A DNA stretch of 64,000 nt from Lomentospora prolificans (Eukaryota; Ascomycota; Sordariomycetes; Microascales; Microascaceae). How positions within the stretch are numbered: the first letter of the stretch is position 1; each line of letters starts with the position of its first letter. This document shows positions 12,291 through 24,000 of the stretch, one piece after another. Location of the stretch: contig JARFXM010000010.1 of assembly GCA_029532625.1 (NCBI GenBank), forward strand, positions 2,046,001 to 2,110,000, in the 5' to 3' direction. Under the pieces are notes generated by a model. The model was not told the origin of the DNA, ran no database searches, and saw nothing but the letters and a program-made list of their open reading frames with translations. A program made the translations under genes and the position numbers.

Positions 12291-15092
12291 TCATTGTGTG
12301 GGAACACCTCCACCGAGATGCACCCCTCCGTTTCCCAAATGACTATGCCCATGGGAATTCGAGTACGAGTGTGAATGTGAGTGTGATGCCGTATGCTGGT
12401 GGGGATGACCATGTCCTAGAGAACCCATGCCATGGGCTGAGTGAGGTCCATGTCCGAGGTGGTGAAGTGCTGGATCAATTCCGGTGCCGTAGTCTCCTAC
12501 CTCGCTCTTCATTTGTGGTGGACCCTGGTGCGGGTGTGTTAAAGATGAATCGACACTGGCATGCGGAACAGTCGGGTTCGGCGGTTGCGAATATGTACTA
12601 TGAAGACCCGGATGATGATTTTGTGGGGCGTAGCTTGGGGGAGCGGATATGCCCGCCGATGATGGAGTTTCGAGTTTCATACCACCAGTTATGGCTGACG
12701 AGGATGGTGGTAGATTGCCGGTCGAACCGCTAGGGTTAGAGGGTATACTCGTGTGGTTCTGGTGGTTTGATATGTTAATCCCTGGTTGAGCCTGCGGTGT
12801 TGGCGGCTGAGGAGATGACTGATGGAGGTGTGGTTGCGGGGGTGGCAGAGGTTGTTCCCCATGCTGGGATGGTTGTGGGTGCTGAGCTTGATGATGCTGG
12901 GGTTGGTGTAATTGGGGCGTGGAGAGGGGTTGGGGTTGCTGCAATTGCTGCCCATGGTGGGGTTGTGGGATTGCTTGCGGCAAGGTTTGAGGCGTCGCTA
13001 TGGTTTGCTGTGGTTGTTGGGATGGCTGGCTGACTGGCTGTTGCTGTCCTTGCTGTCCTTGCTGTCCTTGCTGTTGAGACTGTTGATGAGAGTGCTGATG
13101 TGTTTGCTGCTGCTGCTGCTGCTGCTGGCGTTGCTGTTGACCTTGTTGTTGCTTAAAAATAGGATCGTAGCCAAGGCACTCGCGTTTAGACTTTCGGCAG
13201 TTGTTGCAGGTAGGATGCGTCTCATCGCACTAAGTTTTGGGTTAGATTATGCATTTCAAAAGATGCGGCGCACAAAAGGATCAGTAAACGAAGGGCTCAT
13301 GTTGCACAGCATTTTCTTCTGACCAGTGGACACCCTCAGCAACGATCAAATACGGGAGTAATGGTAAATTATTCCCGACGGTTAGGAACAACCTCAGATA
13401 GTGTAGACACTTGTCCGCTGATGGGAATGACGGGGTAATAGATCTTGGCTTCGCTTTTCCCTGTCTATGCCCGCACCAAGGTCCCCGGAGAAGTGGATGG
13501 TGTGGCTCAGGCACAGAGCACATCCCCGAATACCACGCAGGCGAGAAGTCAATTTGGGGCCACACATCCCGAAGAGGCTAGGACTAGACTTCCTTCAGAG
13601 GGATTGGCGCTTTGGCTGACACCCACGCGTGGGCGGTTGTGGCGTTGCGGCTTTTGTCGTCATCCCGCAGCGGTCCTGAACCCACTAACATCTAGCCAAA
13701 ACAGGAAAAAAAAAAAAAAAGAGAGAGAGAACTCTCGGACCCCTGGCCGGGCAATCGGTCCCGAGAGCCTCAGCCCTTGGCATGCTACTTGGGCGTTGAA
13801 TTCTCTGCGGATGGTAGTCGGATTTATGGCATAATTGGCTCCATCTCTCCCATTAAAGAGCATCGGACCACCGAAAAGGGAGGACGGGTTGCGAATAAGG
13901 TTTGTGGCTCCGCGTAAGCGACGACAAGCGAGCAAGTCGCGACGAGGGTGAGCTTGACGGATACCCGCTGACAGCTCATGCGATGAGCCCCCGATTCAAA
14001 AACAGGATTCAGCCACATCGACTTGAGAAATTCGAATCCGTCAGACGGATCCTTCTCAGGCTCAGCTCAGGCTGGTGCCTCTATCATTGCCGGATCAAGG
14101 GCTAAATGTTCCGTTGCAAGGGTGTAGATGCCTGTTCCGGGAGGGAGGGAATAATAGCCGGAAAATGAAGAGCAACGCGTCACAATCCAGGCCGGCCGGA
14201 AATGAGAAAAAGGGAGGTCCTTCGAATTTTGGCGCGGCAGGTGGGGAGGTCAACTTTGGAAAGCAGACACTATCTGCAACCGTGTTTGAAAGGTATTTTT
14301 AGGAAATACAAACCACTCTAAGTGCAGACAAGATACGCCGTCGAAAGGCCGCCAGGAATAAAAAAAGAAGGACGGGAAGGGAGAAAGCAGATAAAAAAAG
14401 AAAACAGAATAGTTAACAAACCTTTATTCTCCGTTTGCGACACGTCATGCAGCCAGTTTTTGTCCTCCGCTTTATCTCCTGTTGCAGTTAAATGACTTAG
14501 ATTAGCAAGGGCTCCGATCCAACGCTGCCTCGAGCACCATCAATGGGTTTTGGGGGGAATGTGAAGGGTAATGGCTTAGTGAATCGGCATGGGAGTGTCC
14601 CATAGAAGGTAATTGAGAGCAAACAGCCGAGGATATGCTTGAAGTGTAGGGTAAAAGTGGTGAATAGTAGCACGAACACAATTGGCAACATACCTTCTTC
14701 GGGCCTCGGCCCATTTGAAAGCGAGGGTCGTGAGGTGGTAGGGGATACCGCATAAGGTCCGTATGAAGATACTGGCCTCCCATAGCCAACGCTGACGGGT
14801 AGAAGGGATTCATGCCATGATGGCTCATCCCCATCCCCATCCCCATTGCTGAAGGGCCCGCCGGGGGCGGCGGTGGAATGCCATGCTGCTGCGAGGGGAC
14901 GGCATCGAGGGTCCGCATGCTGGGGAGATGGTGCGAAGGATCGAGGCCAGGACTCGCGCGGTAGATGTCTCCGGGCTGGCTTGTCGGGGCGTACCCATAG
15001 GGAGAGGCCGCCATAGTTGGCGGGTAAGGCGTCTGGTTTGGGTAGTTTGCGGATTGGCGTGGAGGGCCGAGAGGCTGCTGAGGGTGCGACAT
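12291..15092 (-). CDS. Zn(II)2Cys6 transcription factor, Gln/His-rich, without visible regulatory domain
   Basis: Three exons (15092-14694, 14478-14422, 13229-12291) give 464 aa. Exon 1 encodes a Pro/Met/His-rich 133-aa leader (MSHPQQPLGPPRQSANYP...). Exon 2 encodes just 19 residues, EIKRRTKTGCMTCRKRRIK, with the first two cysteines. Exon 3 starts with CDETHPTCNNCRKSKRECLG, completing the six-cysteine cluster C-x2-C-x6-C-x5-C-x2-C-x6-C. It then becomes Gln-, Pro- and His-rich (runs of Gln near the start, GHGHPHQHTASHSHSHS near the end). The intron inside the zinc cluster is 1,192 bp. Most relatives have several hundred further residues including the fungal-specific regulatory domain; here a TGA follows ..HLGGGVPTQ and nothing similar is seen beyond. 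Nuclear DNA-binding role is inferred from the domain; targets are unknown. Confidence 0.85.
13230..14421 (-). other. 1,192-bp intron splitting the zinc cluster
   Basis: Donor GTTTGT at 14421 and acceptor ACTTAG ending at 13230, with an ATAATCTAACCC branch site about 10 nt upstream of the acceptor. The exon ends join RRIK directly to CDETHP, as in intron-free members of the family, so the boundaries are secure. It is more than ten times longer than most introns in this window. Inside are a 15-nt A run (13706-13720) and an adjacent inverted repeat (13732-13741 with 13757-13767). No open frame inside looks like a gene. Confidence 0.8.
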
Positions 15093-18000
15093 GGCGGATT
15101 GTGGTTGACGACGACGAAGGCGAACGTCGGCGACTTTGAGCCTCGTCGTCGCCCACGAGGGATGCTAGCCTGGGAAGAGAAGCGAACGTACACCAGGAGG
15201 CTAGATTAGATGATCCTTCAAAGATTCGAGGTTGTTCGTCGAGAAGCAAGCTAGCGAGTGGGGTCTTAACTAGTCTAAGGAGCACTAGCTGTCGAGAGCA
15301 CTAGACTGCCTAAGACGCCGTCGTCGGGATGGTCGAAAGAGTTTGGAGCTATACCAAGCGTGAAAGCTGTTGCTCTAGGGCCGACTGTGCCTAGAGAAAA
15401 CTCCACGATAAAAATACGAGTGAAGGAAAGGAATCCGGAGAGTGTTACTCCAAAGCTAGATATACCGCTGCGCTTGGTTGGCTTCCTTCTCCCAAAGATA
15501 CCAAGAGGTTTGTGAAGTCGTTGATAATAGCACTCGAGGTCGACAACCCCACATCCGCATAACACCAAAGTGATTTGATCGAGGGCAGGGAAAGAACGTT
15601 TCGAGGCTTCGGCGAGGCTCCGAGAGGCGTTTGCAAGGGAGTGTCGTTGAGGCGGAGGGGAGATGCCAACAGCGAAGACGAATGGAGGGGGAGGGATGGC
15701 AGATATTAGGGCAGGGGAGAGAGGTGGGTATTTGAAGGGGGGTGTGTGTGAAGAAATACAGCAGAGGTGTGGGTGTGGGAGAAGTTGAAAGTTCTTGTAG
15801 AGTGTGGTGTTAACACGCAGAGAGGGTGTAGCCAGCTTGCAAGTGTACTGCAGAGCGCTGGCTGGAAAGGTACCCTATACTATTCAGGCCTCCCTATATT
15901 ACCCTGTATTGTTGCCCTCCGTAGTGGAGGTGTGGTGGTTTCGAGGGGTCTGGTCCTGGTAAAAAAGGATACTACCCGTCCAAGTAGACTTTACCAAACA
16001 TTGCTCGTTTCTTGAAATCCCAGTCATCCTGTTATTTCTGGCTTGACCCTGATAAGCAATCGAACGCTGCCGTCTATAGAATTTTCTCTGCTTGGACGAA
16101 TTCAACCAAGGTCAACGTGTCTTTGGCCGTTGCGGTGCAGTTTCACTTAAGTCATTTCGTTGTCCTCCTCTTCTTCTCTGGAACGTAGAGTACACCAAAA
16201 TTTCGGTGGCCATACCTCAATAAACTCCCAAGCCCTTCGCTGTAGTACGAACGCCCCTGTTCAGTTGCTTCATACAACACTGGAGAGCAGCATTGGAAAT
16301 GAGCAAGCCTGAAATGCTATAAATTCGACGTGGAAAGATGTTTGAGATTGGCCAATCGATCAATGGATGTTGATATTCGTCAATACATGGAAGAAGCTCT
16401 CAACGCCGGCTACCACTATGTGTCCCTGTTAGTAGAGGTACATGTCCTCCACACACACCCCACAACGTCCTCAACTGTAGCAGGCGCGATGGTTCTTGTT
16501 GGGGCCGCTGGGCCTCGGGCTCCATGGCAGGTTCCCCCACTAATCCTCGGTGCTTATTGCCTTGAGACTGAACATGGGCATCCCTCAGAGTCACATGTTC
16601 CTCGTTTCCTAATATTCTCCATCAATTGATCGAGAATGCTAACAGCTCGTCCACGCCGCCTCCTTTCGCATGGCGACCGACGCCTAGTCCCACTCAGACA
16701 GGAAGCTGTCAAATTGCGGGCATCGACATGTGCAGTCTGGCTGCACCAAGCCAAACGCGGAGTCTACATACATCGAGCAAGACGTGCGATACCACGTAAC
16801 TACGGAACTGAACGGCTTGCACATAATCAATTGATAATAGCCCAATAGCCGCCGATTCACCGTTGGTTCGGGAGACGCCAAATGGACAAGGTGCTCGAGG
16901 GCTATGCTGCAAAGACTCTCTTTCAACCCTCCACAATAACTTTCCCTGCCGTCTGAGCCATAGTGGCTGGGTTAGCCCGCGATAAAGTTGGCCTTTGGGC
17001 ACCTCTTAATGTGGACCTCGTGCAGTCACCCCTTCTATTCTCCGCAGGCATTGAAAAGACATTCCGGAGCTCAGGGCCCGCCGGCACGCTGTGCGTTTGT
17101 TGGCGCGCAAGCAGCCAACCGCACCAGGAGCAATGCAACGTCGACTTCAATCTCTCAAAAACAGCCAGCGAAGAATGCGACAGTAATTTTGTGGCTCTGC
17201 ATACCCTTCTTACCACCCCAGCACAGCGTAAAGCAGTGGAGCAAAGGAAACTGCACTCGAACTCGACACAAGCAACAACGATTCGGCCCAAATCGTTGTG
17301 TTGGCGGCCTTTTGCCGCGGTGGGGTTGCAACATCTCGCAGACTCATGCCGTATCCATTACTCCAACGAACATAACAAAGTTTGAAGAACCCAAGGTAGA
17401 TGATACAATTCACTGAAGTAACCCGCGCTGCAGCACCTCGCCATATAGGTAGGTCCATCTCGAACAACACCCTGCGACACGGCCGATCCCAAAGTGGACA
17501 TCGAATCATGGGCGACTAGATTTTTCTCTTCTTACATGGCCTGACGAAAATCTAACGGGCGAGCATCACCCTGTTGATCCAAAGCTCATATTATCCGACA
17601 ACCATGGCGGAAAGAGGTCAGCCTGAGGGTCCGGCCGGAGCGAGAACAGAAGCTCAGCCAGAGGCCGGGGCGTGCACCCGGGACGGAATCCACTTGGGGG
17701 AAGGCACAAAGAGTTGTGTAAATAACGCCCGAAAGGACCGAACCAGGGGCCCCCAGAAGCTGGGGTGGGAAAGGGGATGATCGCCCTGGAGCTCCCTCGG
17801 AGTGGTTCCCTTCCCTAGCTTCGATGAGACCTTCCTCCCTGTCCTGCACAGAACTGCTACCTCCGACATGAGCCCTATAAAGCTCCGAGAGTAGTTGCAC
17901 AAGGCACGTCTTAAATTAGTCCTGTTGTGGCGAGCGAGACACGACGCAGATCAATCCTGGCCAAGGGAAGCATGCGATCACTTGTTTCTCCCTCGCTCTG

Positions 18001-21000
18001 CCGTACCCTCTCTAATCGACGAAGGCTCGCGGGTTGGTTCCGGTACCAACGCTATTGTGCCGCATGTTTCTTCTCTTATAATATCTGCTATTATTATGAA
18101 GTCAATATGAATGAGTACGACGGCGACCGCCTAACGGCTTCTAGCCTGCCCCGACACTGGCCATTCAGAGCGCGTGGGTAAAGGGGGATAAATTCGAACC
18201 CGTGTGTGTCAAGGGGTCGGCTCGGATTCCCTGCTGCTACAACCCCCCTCGAGGCCGAAGTAGCCAGCAGGCCCGGACGAGCGCTCGTACTAACACCGCC
18301 AGCACTACGGTACCACTCAGAGTTCAAGGATATTATAAAAAAGGGGACATTTTAGGGAGATTCCAGGGTAATACCGTCCACGTATTCCCCTTGAAGCGGG
18401 TACTATTCATATCGTGTGCCTGAATTGACACTGATTGATTCGTCTATACTTGAGGACAACCCCAGAGTAACTAAGTCAGCGGTCTTTCAATGAGTTCAAC
18501 TTGTACCCAGCCAGAGATGGCCGCTGCAAAACAAAGGCACGAGAGCACTGAGGCGAATCCCATCGATGCAGCCCAAGATGTACACGTACATGCCGCCATT
18601 AATGTCTTCTGCCTGTCTTTGGGGAGCAAGTGAGCAAAGGGTTGGTGTCGGCAATAGCCAGCAATGCCAAGTCTTGCAGTACCCTGACACAATGCGACTG
18701 GATAAAGTCGATGCAGCGTCTGAAGGGACATCCGGACAGTAGCGCTGGCTCTACTCCGATGGACAGGCCTTCTCTTCGCATGCCACTAGTGGTGACGATT
18801 GTCAATCGTCTACTAGTTGTAGGTATGGAGTGTTCGGCCCCAATCGTCGATCTAGTTTAGTCCGAGATGCCCAGGTTTCGGCGTTTCTATTCCTAACCAG
18901 ATATAGTTTATGCCTTATGGTTCGTTCAAGTCATGCCGTCCGCTCAACCCAAAGCGAATTCGGGTAGACGAGCCGATGGCAACTGCCTGCAAAGGCCAGA
19001 GATCACTGGTTTCTATGCTCAAGGTGTGTGGGAGCCTCCATAAGGAACGTGTACCTCGAGGGAAAAGAAGGGGAACGGAAAAAAAAAAAAAAAAAACCGG
19101 GCGTCACGTTGGTGCGCCTCGCTTGCTGGAGTGTACAGTTTATACACTAGCCTCGAGGACGGCGTGCTGGCTGGTGACTCCTGCGCGTCTCTTAGCCCAC
19201 CTCGCGCCACGCATGGGCATGACTCTGTTATTCAACCGCTGTGGCATGGCTGAGTGAGTGCAATTTGAATCCGAAAATCTCGCGCTGTTCACGGAGTCCC
19301 TTGTTGTCATTGCATTCCCAAGCCAAGCCAAGCAACGCCGGATGCACTGTGAACAGCGCGCATATTCAAGCCGACTGATCAATTTCTTCAGATGAAGGAG
19401 ATGGAAATGCGTCTTAGCCCCACAAAAGTGCTCGCCTCGCAAGAGCGGTAAAAAAGAAAATAGAACGCAAACAGGTCCTCCTTCGTGAAGGTTCGCCCAG
19501 TGCGAGCTGATATCTTGAGCCTTGCCACCTGGTGGTGAGAGCTGCTTTAGTATTTTTGTGGACGTCTCACAGGGGCAGCCAGGCATGTTTGTAAAAAGCC
19601 AGAAGAATGGACCCGAACCCTGGAACCCTGTCTGGAGTCCCTGCTTTGGGAGTGCTCGGAAATCTGCAGGGTGCTGGATTTGGGGATGAACAAGAACCAT
19701 GTGATACTGACATGTTTATTGGAGAAGAGCTTTCGAATGGTTTCCAACTGACCCAGAGCCGAACTTTCGACAGAGGTCAAGCCCAGGAGGGGGGAAGAAA
19801 CGGAAGCCGCAGGAAGAGAGAAGTCTCGCACAAGAGAGGGGATGGACGAGAAGAGTGGTATCTACATCGCGCATTTTAAAGCCAGCTCATTTCGTGTTTC
19901 TCCGATGCAGCAAGAGTGCGTGGAGCTTTCGAAAGAGCCAGGTTTCCTCTTGCCTTTTCTCTCTCCTGATGCGACTCTGTTGACATTGTTTCCTCCCATT
20001 CATCGTCTTTTTCCGGTTTCTTGGTTGGATGCTACCTTACCACTTGCTCTTCACACAGACACAAAACCAGGCTTTCTTCCAAGCTATCTCTTCCGAGCCT
20101 GGAGCTATTATTCTGCAAGCAATGCGTAGAGACAAAAATGCATGCGCACCGACATCCTGCTATGGCCCGCGGCATCTTTTTTATCCAGAGACCAGGGAAC
20201 GGCCTGGCCATGGAGCCGCCGCTGCAGCCGTGTTTCTCGAGTCGACGCATGGTCCTGTCTTCCTGAAAATAGGGTTTATTTTCCACTCGGTGGCCTCGCC
20301 TTTTTCTCCCCAATGGCATGAGTCTCTTCTCAGCGTTGAAATGAGGGCAACCCGCTTTTCACTCCCTGAACCCTGCTCAATGCACCCGTCTGCAAAACCT
20401 TGGAACCAGCAAAGGATTCCCAACGGACAACCTTATGATTTTGATGCTGCTCTTCAGGACTATTGCTATTTCCGGCTTGCTTAAAGTAAGGGATGGTACC
20501 AAAGTAAGCTCTCCAAATTTAAGCAAGCCGTGGTCTGAGATCTCCTGTGTCGCAGAAAAAAGCAACTACTCGTCGTTTGGCTTCGCCAATCTCCACTGCC
20601 CCCATCTCGCTCTTATCCCGACAAGATTGGCGAACTACTGGGGTCTGATGAATGGCACCCTAGGAAGCCAACAACTATTCCCCTCTAGGGCATGTCGCGA
20701 CTGGCAAGTACTGAGGGATGCTGGCGAACAAGATCAGATCAGGGCAAGGACAGAACAGCCAGCACCTCGGTGTCCGGCACCGTTGGTCCCGTTTCCCCGC
20801 CTGGGATCTGAACGTTTCGTGGGCGGCCCCCTTTGAACCTTATGGTGGGTGTCGTCTTGAAACTGACCCAGGCACCTCGACGGTGCAAGCAAGGTCAGGG
20901 GTGCTTCAAGGGGCCTGTTTATGAACATCACCCGCACGGTCATTGATTGACCGGGCCAGTCAGAGACTTGGTGCCAATTGGGTCTTTTGAGAATGTGAGC

Positions 21001-24000
21001 CAATACCTGCACGACGACTGGGAGCCAGATGCGAGATGCCTGGCTTGCTGCTTGTTATTGGTATGGTATGTGAGTGATGTATCTGGTGGACAGTAAGACC
21101 ACTAAGACCAGGCACTAGGCTGGCGATGTATGCTTAAACCCACGACAGCTCGGTAGAAACCGGCAGGTGGAGTAGCTGGCTTTTGACTACCACATGGCCG
21201 GCGAAACGCGGGAGATTGATGTTCTTCAAGTTGAGGATGTGTGCGCAGTATGCCTGCCCTCAATTCCAAACGCGAGACCTCTATTTGGGCGGCTATACTC
21301 TGGCAAACGACTGCCAGCAATTGTTCGGTCAAGGGCATTGAAACCCGTTCTCGCCCTTTTAATAAGCCTGTGCATATTCGATAGTAATACTGCAATTGTC
21401 GAACACAAATGCCAGCTTCACCCCATCTCCTGGACACTCTTCACCCCTGTATCGCATCTTCATCCCAATAGACAGGATATACTTCATTTACTTAGCTACG
21501 TAATCTTGCCCTTCCTATCCCGCACCTCCTAATCTCGTCCCTCTCGCCTGCGAGCAGATTTCCCCCAGAAAAAGAATGAGAGGATGCGGATGCACCTAAC
21601 ATTAGCCAGAGACCAAGAAAGTAAAGCCTCCGCTCAAGCGATTCGCTACGCACGACCTCGTCTTTTACCCAGAGTGAAGCACCCTTCTCCACCCTTTTCC
21701 CAGCCCTTGGATTTTTTTTTTTTAAAAAAAAAAAGAAATATCCTGCTTTGATTATTTTTCGTTCCTCCAAAACGCGGACCGTCCAGTTCTCGTAAAGAAT
21801 TTTTTTTTCCACGTCCCATAGCCGCTCGGTCAGCGACAGGGGAGAAAGTGGAGGGGGGAAAGATATGCAAGGGGCGGAGAGGGCTTTTGCCTGGGAACGC
21901 AGAAGCCTTCCCGAAATCAAGGTAAAGAGGGACACACGGGTGAAAGAGGGGATGCGGACGGGAATCCAAGACCAAGGGAGAAAGCCGGCAGCTGGCTATC
22001 CAGGCAAGGTATCTCCATCGCTAGGCTGTTTTGGCATGAGGCTTGAATTTGTGGACCGCCGTGTAAGTGAAAAGGCTGGCAGAAGGAAAACACAAGTTGC
22101 CGAGGCTCGTCACGTCTCCCTTGGGGGCTGTGGAATGGAGCGAAGATTCTGTAAGGCTCCTGACGAGATTCTCTTGGCCAAGCTCGGTGCAAAGGCCTGT
22201 TGATGTGGGTTACCCCTTGAAAATTAACGACTTTTAGCTCTCTCGATGCTCCATGCCTGTATGTCGTGCAGGTCATGTAACATTGCATGGTCTCAAGGTC
22301 CTCGGTAGGCTCATTCCAAGCTGTCCGAAGTTGCGAGAGCGCCGTGCCCGGCGCAGATGGAGCGTTTTGCTAGTCCCGTATCATGATCATGCCCCAACAA
22401 CGACAACGCAATATCAACATCTCGAGGGTCTTTGGCTTTCCCCCCTCCTCCTCCATTCCTCCAGTCGTCGCCGTCTTCTCCTCCTATCGCAGCGGCCACA
22501 TTTCCCAGGTCTTTCCCGTCTTCTCCCCAGCCGTCCTCCCCCCTTCTCGCCACTCGTGTCGTCTCCCACAAGAGCTACTTTCCCCACTCGTCCACGTCCC
22601 CTCCCTCGCCTTTGCTCGCTCAAAAATAGTCTCCACCACTTGCCGTGCGCAAGCCGGGTACGATTTCCCTGACCTTTCTTCTTCTTCTTCCCCGCTACTG
22701 TAGACGCAGGAGAAACGCATTGCGCATACGCGGTGCCGCTCATCTCTTTCCCTTGCTCGTCCCGCTCGAGGGCCACATGACGAGACTTAAGCATATTGGC
22801 CCCATCTGCAGGCGCCGAGCGGGGAGGGGGGACTGGTGGCTCGGGAATCTTTGGCTGTGCCGTTTTCTTTTTCCTTTTTTTTTCCTTTTTTTTTTTTTCT
22901 TTGCCTTTCTTTCTCCTCTTCAAAGCGAAGAATGGGAAAACTGGGAAATGGGTTGCGGCAAGTGGCGGTGTCAAAGAAGAAGAAGAAAAAAAAAAGGGCC
23001 TCTGGAACGGCATAAGGCAGCATGCTTGATTTCGATCCATTCCAGAGTCTGTGGTCGCTAGGTATGATGGGATATGTCTATACAATTTAAACGTGTTGTT
23101 CTTTCCCAAGATGCCTACACCGACCCTTTATCGAATGCATCCGCCGAAGTGCAGTATGTCGCGCTAAAAGGCGAGGTACGCTACCCGATAACCCCGAACA
23201 CTCATCCTCCTGATATCTCGGGAGCTCTGGAACCGCGTGTTCGGGATGGAGCTAAATAGAGGAGGGGAATACCGGCGGCGAGATAAGACAACACGCAACA
23301 AGCCCAGTTTCCTCAGAGAGCACATGCACCCACCAGAAGGAGATATCAGATTCAGAACCGGGAACATGAGACAGGAGAAACGAAAGAAGAGTGATATTAT
23401 ACGAAAAGTAAAGGCTGCCCCATACTCTAACACACGTCAGGACCTGGACAGGGAGGCAGTAGCGAGCGACAAAGGAAAAAAAAAAAAGATGGTGTGTATC
23501 TATAAGAGGCCAGCCTGGGCAAGAGCGGTTAATTACAACGTATGAGGCACCATCGGTGTGGGAATTCTTCCCTGTCCACTTCAAGGGGGCGAAAGGCCCG
23601 GGGAGAGAACAGGGAGGGACGGAGAACAACTTGGCCGCGGTTGATTCCTCGCTGAAGGAGGCGTTGTTCGTCGGCGCTTCGTGGGTGCGCGTTTCTTCCC
23701 TTGTCTGTAACGGATTCCTCGACCCCGAATAACTCATCCCCTTCGCTCCCGGGAAAATGAAGAGCCGGGGTTCAAGTGGTATTCGCGAGTTGCGGCTCAT
23801 CGTATATAACTCAAGTCCGATAATCAGGCTCGGGGGAGGGCTGCCATCAATCTGCGTTTTCAGAGTGTATCCCCCCCGTTTCTCTGTTCCATACGACTGA
23901 TTCGTATACCATTCGAGGTTGATAATCTTAATCGCGAATTGCACACCCCCTTCCTTATCCTTTTCCCCTTTCACGTAAACCGGCTCTTGTTCTCGGTACC

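Noticed and set aside
15275..15669. Frames upstream of the transcription factor ATG that look mildly coding
   Set aside because: They lack ATG starts and a clear splice path into exon 1; more likely the GC-rich leader of the mRNA.
18185..18215. Possible tRNA T-arm (GGGTTCGAATTT on the - strand)
   Set aside because: The T stem does not pair and no acceptor, D or anticodon arm could be found at proper distance.
19140..19700. 186-codon frame in the desert considered as a gene
   Set aside because: No family signature, no supporting introns or neighbours, and high Arg/Ser content typical of random GC-balanced DNA.
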